A stretch of DNA of 9,300 nt from Candidatus Avelusimicrobium ruminicola (GTDB taxonomy: Bacteria; Elusimicrobiota; Elusimicrobia; Elusimicrobiales; Elusimicrobiaceae): positions 1 to 9,300 of the forward strand of contig ONQH01000027.1 of the NCBI GenBank assembly GCA_900319885.1, written 5' to 3'. A program made the position numbers and the translations under genes. The notes under the pieces are model-generated. The model was not told where the DNA came from. It worked only from the letters and a program-made list of their open reading frames with translations, and made no database searches. Each line of letters opens with the position of its first letter. Position 1 is the first letter of the stretch. Positions 5,809 to 9,300 of this stretch are shown here, in pieces.

Positions 5809-7037
5809 CCTCATTTTTTATTAAAACCTTTGGCTGCCGCGTAAACCAAGTAGAAAGCCAAGCCATTTTGGAACAATTTAAGCGGGCAGGATTTGTGCCG
5901 GCGCAGACCTTTGAGCAAGCCGATATTTGCGTGCTTAACACGTGTACGGTTACCCACCAAGCCGATAAAGATGTAGAAAAATTGGTCCGCCAAATTTTAC
6001 GCCGAAATCCTTCGGCCCGGTTGGTATTGACCGGGTGTTACGCCGCCGCACATAAAGCACATATCCAATCCGTTTTCCCGTCTGTAGAAATTGTAGGCAA
6101 ATATGATCTGGGCCGCGTGCTTTTTGGGCTGGAAGATATTTGCTGGACGGTCAGTGGGCATGAGGGACACAGCCGCGCATTTATTAAAATTCAAGACGGG
6201 TGTGATAACTTTTGTTCGTACTGCATTGTGCCGTATGCGCGCAGCGTCAAGCGTTCTAAACCGCTCGGCGAAGTGTTGCAGGAAATTACCCAACTGGTTC
6301 AAAAAGGGTTTTTGGAAGTTGTGTTAACCGGTATTAACATCGGCAATTATGTTTGCCCGCAAAGCGGGGCCGATTTGGCCGCCTTGTGTGAAAAAATTGC
6401 CACCTTGCCCGGAGAGTTTAGGATTCGGTTCTCTTCTATTGAACTGCCTACGGTCAGTGATGGAATTATTGCGTGTATGCGCCGCTATCCGGCGCGTTTT
6501 TGCAATTATTTCCACTTACCGCTTCAAGCCGGCAGTACCAAAATTTTACACGATATGAACCGCCATTACACCACGCACGATTACGCCAAACGCGTGGCCG
6601 ATTTACGTGCCCATGTGCCTCAAATTGGCATCTTTGCGGATGTGATTGCCGGGTACCCTACGGAAACCGAAGCGGATTTTGAAGAAACGTATCAATTTAT
6701 TAAGTCGCAACAATTAGCCGGGCTTCACGTATTTAGTTATTCGCCCCGTCCGGGTACGCCGGCCGCGAAACTTCCCCAACTTACACACGAGGAAATTAAA
6801 CGCCGCGCCGATAGGCTGCGCGAACTGGATAAAGCGTTGCGTTGTGCGTTTGCGGCGTCTTTGGTGGGGACGGAACAAACGGTATTTATTGAAGAAAAAA
6901 AAGCCGGAGCCTTGCATGGGATTACGTCCAACTTCCAGCCGGTTTTATTGCCGCCCGCCTGTCAAGCCCGTGGGTTGGTGCGCGTGAAAATTACGCGCGC
7001 CGAACAGCAACTTTGTTACGCGGAACTTGGCTTATAA
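5805..7037 (+). CDS. mtaB: tRNA (N6-L-threonylcarbamoyladenosine(37)-C2)-methylthiotransferase
   Basis: A radical-SAM enzyme with two 4Fe-4S clusters that converts t6A37 to ms2t6A37 in tRNAs reading ANN codons, stabilising codon pairing. The product is 410 residues. The N-terminal methylthiotransferase domain has TFGCRVNQVES (8-18), NTCTVT (45-50) and TGCYA (76-80), giving cluster ligands Cys 11, 47 and 78. The radical-SAM core has IKIQDGCDNFCSYCIVPYAR (127-146) with Cys 133, 137 and 140, then FSSIEL (209-214), HLPLQAGS (237-244) and the ADVIAGYPTET segment (278-288). A TRAM RNA-binding domain covers about 351-410. GCRVNQVES and the KIQDGCD form distinguish MtaB from MiaB and RimO. Serine replaces the usual glycine after PYAR. 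The start is the ATG overlapping the rsmE stop; no Shine-Dalgarno is visible, so translational coupling is likely. Its stop overlaps the convergent nagZ stop. Confidence 0.94.
   Translation: MTSFFIKTFGCRVNQVESQAILEQFKRAGFVPAQTFEQADICVLNTCTVTHQADKDVEKLVRQILRRNPSARLVLTGCYAAAHKAHIQSVFPSVEIVGKYDLGRVLFGLEDICWTVSGHEGHSRAFIKIQDGCDNFCSYCIVPYARSVKRSKPLGEVLQEITQLVQKGFLEVVLTGINIGNYVCPQSGADLAALCEKIATLPGEFRIRFSSIELPTVSDGIIACMRRYPARFCNYFHLPLQAGSTKILHDMNRHYTTHDYAKRVADLRAHVPQIGIFADVIAGYPTETEADFEETYQFIKSQQLAGLHVFSYSPRPGTPAAKLPQLTHEEIKRRADRLRELDKALRCAFAASLVGTEQTVFIEEKKAGALHGITSNFQPVLLPPACQARGLVRVKITRAEQQLCYAELGL
7032..7037. other. Shared palindromic gene end of convergent mtaB and nagZ
   Basis: TTATAA is its own reverse complement. 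On the + strand it is the final Leu codon and stop of mtaB; on the - strand it is the final Leu codon and stop of nagZ. The two convergent operons therefore overlap by 6 bases, with no intergenic space for a conventional terminator. Confidence 0.95.
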
Positions 7038-8453
7038 TTCAATCGGCAATTTGCCGGTCGGTTCAAATTTTCCCATTAAACATTCTGCCACGGCTTGTTG
7101 AAAAACCGGGGAAGGACTAAACGCAAACAGGGTTCCTTCGGCGGGGATATCTTTGGCCATCCAAGGGTTGGCAAAGCATAGCAATACCGTGTGCTGCGCG
7201 TATTTGGTAGCGTTTTTTATCTGTTGCATTTCTTCGGGTGTTAAGCCGATCTTGCCGGAAAAAGGCTTATACCGCCGCCATAATAAAATAAGTAAATATT
7301 CGGTTTCTTGTGTGGTGAATGGTTCGGTTACCAAGCCATAGGCGCGTAGCGTGTCAAAGAAAGGCACGGAAGAGATATTTTCGTCATTGCCGATTTCCAA
7401 ATAATGGATGGTGCTGCCGGGATCAATAGCCGGGATGAACCCTTGCTGGGTAAGTGCCTGGCAAGCGGTGCGCATGGCAAATTCGCCGGGGACAATGGGC
7501 AATTTAGGGGAAGAGATCATTAGTTCGTCCGCGTGGGCACACAGTTCATTTAAGACCTGGTCAATATGTTTAATCATATCATCCGGGAAAACTTGCGTTT
7601 GTAAAAATTGAATAAGGCCCAGCGGGTCTTGGGGTACTAATAAAATATGGGCTCCGGCGTCCAGTGCTTGCAAGGCAGCGGCTTTTTCGTCCCCTAATGC
7701 CTTCATCAGCAGGGCGTCGGTGCAGACACAACGGGCAAACCCCATGTGCTGTTGCAGTAAATCATGGACAATTGTTTTGGAAAGAGACGCCGGATTTTGT
7801 TCATCCAAGGCCGGCACTAACAAATGGCCAATCATTACGCTATCGGCCAGCGGCAGCAGTGCCTGGAAAGGCAGTAAAGCAGTTTTTTTAAGGGTAGAGA
7901 GCGAATCGGGCACTACGGGCAAATCCAGGTGAGAATCGGTTGTGGTATTGCCATGACCAGGGAAATGCTTTAGACAGTTAAGCACGCCCCCTTTATTAAG
8001 CCCTTGCATAAAGGCCCCTGCCAGGCGGGTGACCTGTTCGGGGTCTTCCCCAAAAGAGCGCGTGTTTACAATGGGGTTTTGGGAATTGTTAGCCAAATCT
8101 ACTACCGGGGCAAACACCCAATCTACACCCAAACTAAGGGCTTCTTGCCCGGTGATGAACCCTTTTTCAAAGGCCAGTTTTTCATTGTGAGAGGCCCCAA
8201 TGGCTAAGTTGGAAGGCAGTAATTCGGCATCGGGTAACCAACGTCCCAGTCCGTCTTCGTAATCAGCGGCAATTAAAATGCGCGGCAACGGGGAAGCTGC
8301 CCGCAATTTACGGGTCAGGGTGGCTACCGCTGTTTTGGTCCCGCCATACAAACAAAATCCGCCCACCCCTAAACCGGCCAGCCGGATTGCTTCCTCTTCG
8401 GAACTTTGCCCAAACCAAAAACCGGGGAACACCATGCGTGCTATATTCATCAT
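7032..8453 (-). CDS. nagZ: Beta-N-acetylhexosaminidase, glycoside hydrolase family 3
   Basis: Removes N-acetylglucosamine from GlcNAc-anhydroMurNAc muropeptides during cell-wall recycling. The 473 residues contain a TIM barrel (about 1-335) and a GH3 C-terminal domain (about 340-473, ending GKLPIEL), so it is the two-domain form rather than the shorter single-domain E. coli type. Diagnostic motifs are IAADYEDGLGRW (61-72), NTRSFGEDP (130-138), KHFPGHGNTTTDSH (162-175) carrying the Asp-His acid/base pair typical of N-acetylglucosaminidases (Asp 173, His 175), and CTDALLM (244-250), whose Asp 246 is the expected nucleophile. No signal peptide is seen, consistent with a cytoplasmic enzyme next to AnmK. 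The first ATG overlaps the anmK TGA (ATGATG), with a good ribosome site 7 bases upstream. EDG replaces the usual EGG of the substrate-binding loop. Another GH3 specificity cannot be fully excluded, but the Asp-His motif and the neighbour favour NagZ. Confidence 0.9.
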   Translation of the reverse strand: MMNIARMVFPGFWFGQSSEEEAIRLAGLGVGGFCLYGGTKTAVATLTRKLRAASPLPRILIAADYEDGLGRWLPDAELLPSNLAIGASHNEKLAFEKGFITGQEALSLGVDWVFAPVVDLANNSQNPIVNTRSFGEDPEQVTRLAGAFMQGLNKGGVLNCLKHFPGHGNTTTDSHLDLPVVPDSLSTLKKTALLPFQALLPLADSVMIGHLLVPALDEQNPASLSKTIVHDLLQQHMGFARCVCTDALLMKALGDEKAAALQALDAGAHILLVPQDPLGLIQFLQTQVFPDDMIKHIDQVLNELCAHADELMISSPKLPIVPGEFAMRTACQALTQQGFIPAIDPGSTIHYLEIGNDENISSVPFFDTLRAYGLVTEPFTTQETEYLLILLWRRYKPFSGKIGLTPEEMQQIKNATKYAQHTVLLCFANPWMAKDIPAEGTLFAFSPSPVFQQAVAECLMGKFEPTGKLPIEL

Positions 8454-9300
8454 ACGGTTACCTTTCCTAAAATAGTATTTTCACGTGCGCCCGTGGCCGC
8501 GGCGCAGTGATTGATTTTGTGGTGGATGTTGAGCCACGCAAACAACGCAAAGGCGGCGCTTTCTTTGGCTTGCGGATCTATGCCATACGCTTGAGAGGTA
8601 ACCACTTTTACGTGGGGGAGTTCTTCTTGCAAGTAGCGCATGAGCGTTTTGTTATAGCAACCTCCGCCGGAAACAACCAATTCTTTTTGGGTGTACGGTT
8701 TCACAAAAAGTTGTATACTTTGCGCTACCGCGGCGGCGGTAAAATACGTAAGCGTTGCCAATAAATCAGTGGGGTTTTCACCGGAGAAATAAGTTTGCAA
8801 GTACGTCTTTCCAAATGTATTTTTATCCAAGCTTTTAGGCGGCTTTTGAGCAAAATAAGGTTGTTTGAGAAGTTTGGCTACCAAGGCCTTGTCGGCCTTG
8901 CCGCGGGCGGCGATACGCCCGTCTTTATCATAGGGTTTATGAAAATAGTGTTGGCAAGCCAAGTCCATTAGTGTATTGCCCGGGCCGCAGTCAAACCCCG
9001 CGGTGCGTATGTTTTTGCCGACAACAGCCAAGTTGGATATCCCGCCGATATTTAGTAGCATTTTAGGCGTTTTGCGCCCCCAAATATATTGGTCAAAAAA
9101 AGGCATCAGCGGGGCACCTTCGCCCCCTAAAGCAATATCTTTGGCGCGCAAATCGCTGACTACCGGCACGCGAAGCGCTTGGGCCAAGAAAGAAGGTTCC
9201 CCTAATTGCAGGGTGTTAGGGACTTTGTCGTGCGGCCCGTGATAGATAGTTTGCCCGTGCATCCCAACCGTTTCAATGCGGGCGGGAGAAATCTTAAAAT
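8450..9300 (-). CDS. anmK: Anhydro-N-acetylmuramic acid kinase, N-terminus outside window
   Basis: Converts 1,6-anhydro-MurNAc and ATP to MurNAc-6-phosphate in the cytoplasm, the step after NagZ in peptidoglycan recycling. The frame stays open to the right edge: twelve more whole codons (starting FKISPARIETVG) precede the ATG at 9262, which encodes the Met before HGQT and is internal, since family members have a G-x-HGQT segment here about 100 residues from their start. Some 282 residues are visible of a usual 365-390. Counting from that Met, motifs are HGQTIYHGP (2-10), SDLRAKDIALGGEGAP (36-51), LNIGGISNL (70-78), GFDCGPGNTLMD (89-100; the family usually has DTGPGN), KPYDKDG (109-115), VVSGGGCYNKTLM (196-208) and the end TILGKV (263-268). 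These are hallmark hexokinase/actin-fold elements of AnmK. The promoter and start are off the window. Confidence 0.93.
   Translation of the reverse strand, partial: FKISPARIETVGMHGQTIYHGPHDKVPNTLQLGEPSFLAQALRVPVVSDLRAKDIALGGEGAPLMPFFDQYIWGRKTPKMLLNIGGISNLAVVGKNIRTAGFDCGPGNTLMDLACQHYFHKPYDKDGRIAARGKADKALVAKLLKQPYFAQKPPKSLDKNTFGKTYLQTYFSGENPTDLLATLTYFTAAAVAQSIQLFVKPYTQKELVVSGGGCYNKTLMRYLQEELPHVKVVTSQAYGIDPQAKESAAFALFAWLNIHHKINHCAAATGARENTILGKVTV
8461..8468 (-). promoter_or_regulatory. Ribosome binding site of nagZ
   Basis: On the - strand AGGAAAGG lies within the last codons of anmK, 7 bases before the ATG ending at 8453. A second ATG follows directly, 10 bases away; the spacing favours the first, which overlaps the anmK stop. 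Confidence 0.7.

Noticed and set aside
7044..7056. CGGCA-ATT-TGCCG hairpin as a bidirectional terminator
   Set aside because: The stem is only 5 base pairs with no adjoining T-tract, and it encodes conserved-looking GKLPIEL residues of nagZ; I do not call it a terminator.
9260..9262. ATG at 9262 as the anmK start
   Set aside because: This Met is the residue before the conserved HGQT motif, and coding sequence of the same family continues to the window edge.

Overview
This is ordinary bacterial chromosome, densely packed and almost entirely coding. The longest stretch without a gene is about 28 bases. There are no tRNA or rRNA genes, CRISPR arrays, insertion sequences or phage genes. The NagZ plus AnmK pair recycles anhydro-muropeptides and so points to a Gram-negative-type envelope, and ComEC suggests natural competence, at least ancestrally. 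The protein flavour (DnaX, RecR, two-domain NagZ) would fit a gut-type Elusimicrobiota relative, but that is a weak impression and nothing here proves a phylum.

The left three quarters (1 to 7037, + strand) is a run of seven co-directional genes that looks like one operon. In order they are the 3' part of a DoxX-family membrane protein, dnaX (clamp-loader tau/gamma), recR (recombinational repair), comEC (DNA-uptake channel), guaD (guanine deaminase), rsmE (16S rRNA m3U1498 methyltransferase) and mtaB (tRNA ms2t6A37 methylthiotransferase). Gaps are 2, 1, 28 and 7 bases, and two joints (comEC/guaD and rsmE/mtaB) are 4-base ATGA overlaps, so translation is probably coupled. The themes are replication and repair, DNA uptake with purine salvage, and RNA modification.

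The right quarter (7032 to 9300, - strand) is a convergent pair read anmK then nagZ, again joined by an ATGA overlap. NagZ removes GlcNAc from imported muropeptides and AnmK phosphorylates the released anhydro-MurNAc, so the two act in one cytoplasmic pathway. The two operons collide at a shared palindrome, TTATAA, which supplies the last Leu codon and stop codon of both mtaB and nagZ and leaves no room for an intergenic terminator.

Both window edges cut genes: the DoxX gene lacks its start, and anmK lacks roughly its first quarter. I found no previously undescribed system. The most unusual point is that the soluble C-terminal domain of ComEC has kept the place and approximate size of the usual metallo-beta-lactamase domain but lost every recognisable metal-binding motif. 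Lesser points are a topoisomerase-like TOPRIM motif in RecR, two possible slippery heptamers in dnaX, the absence of ybaB between dnaX and recR, and the TTATAA operon joint.
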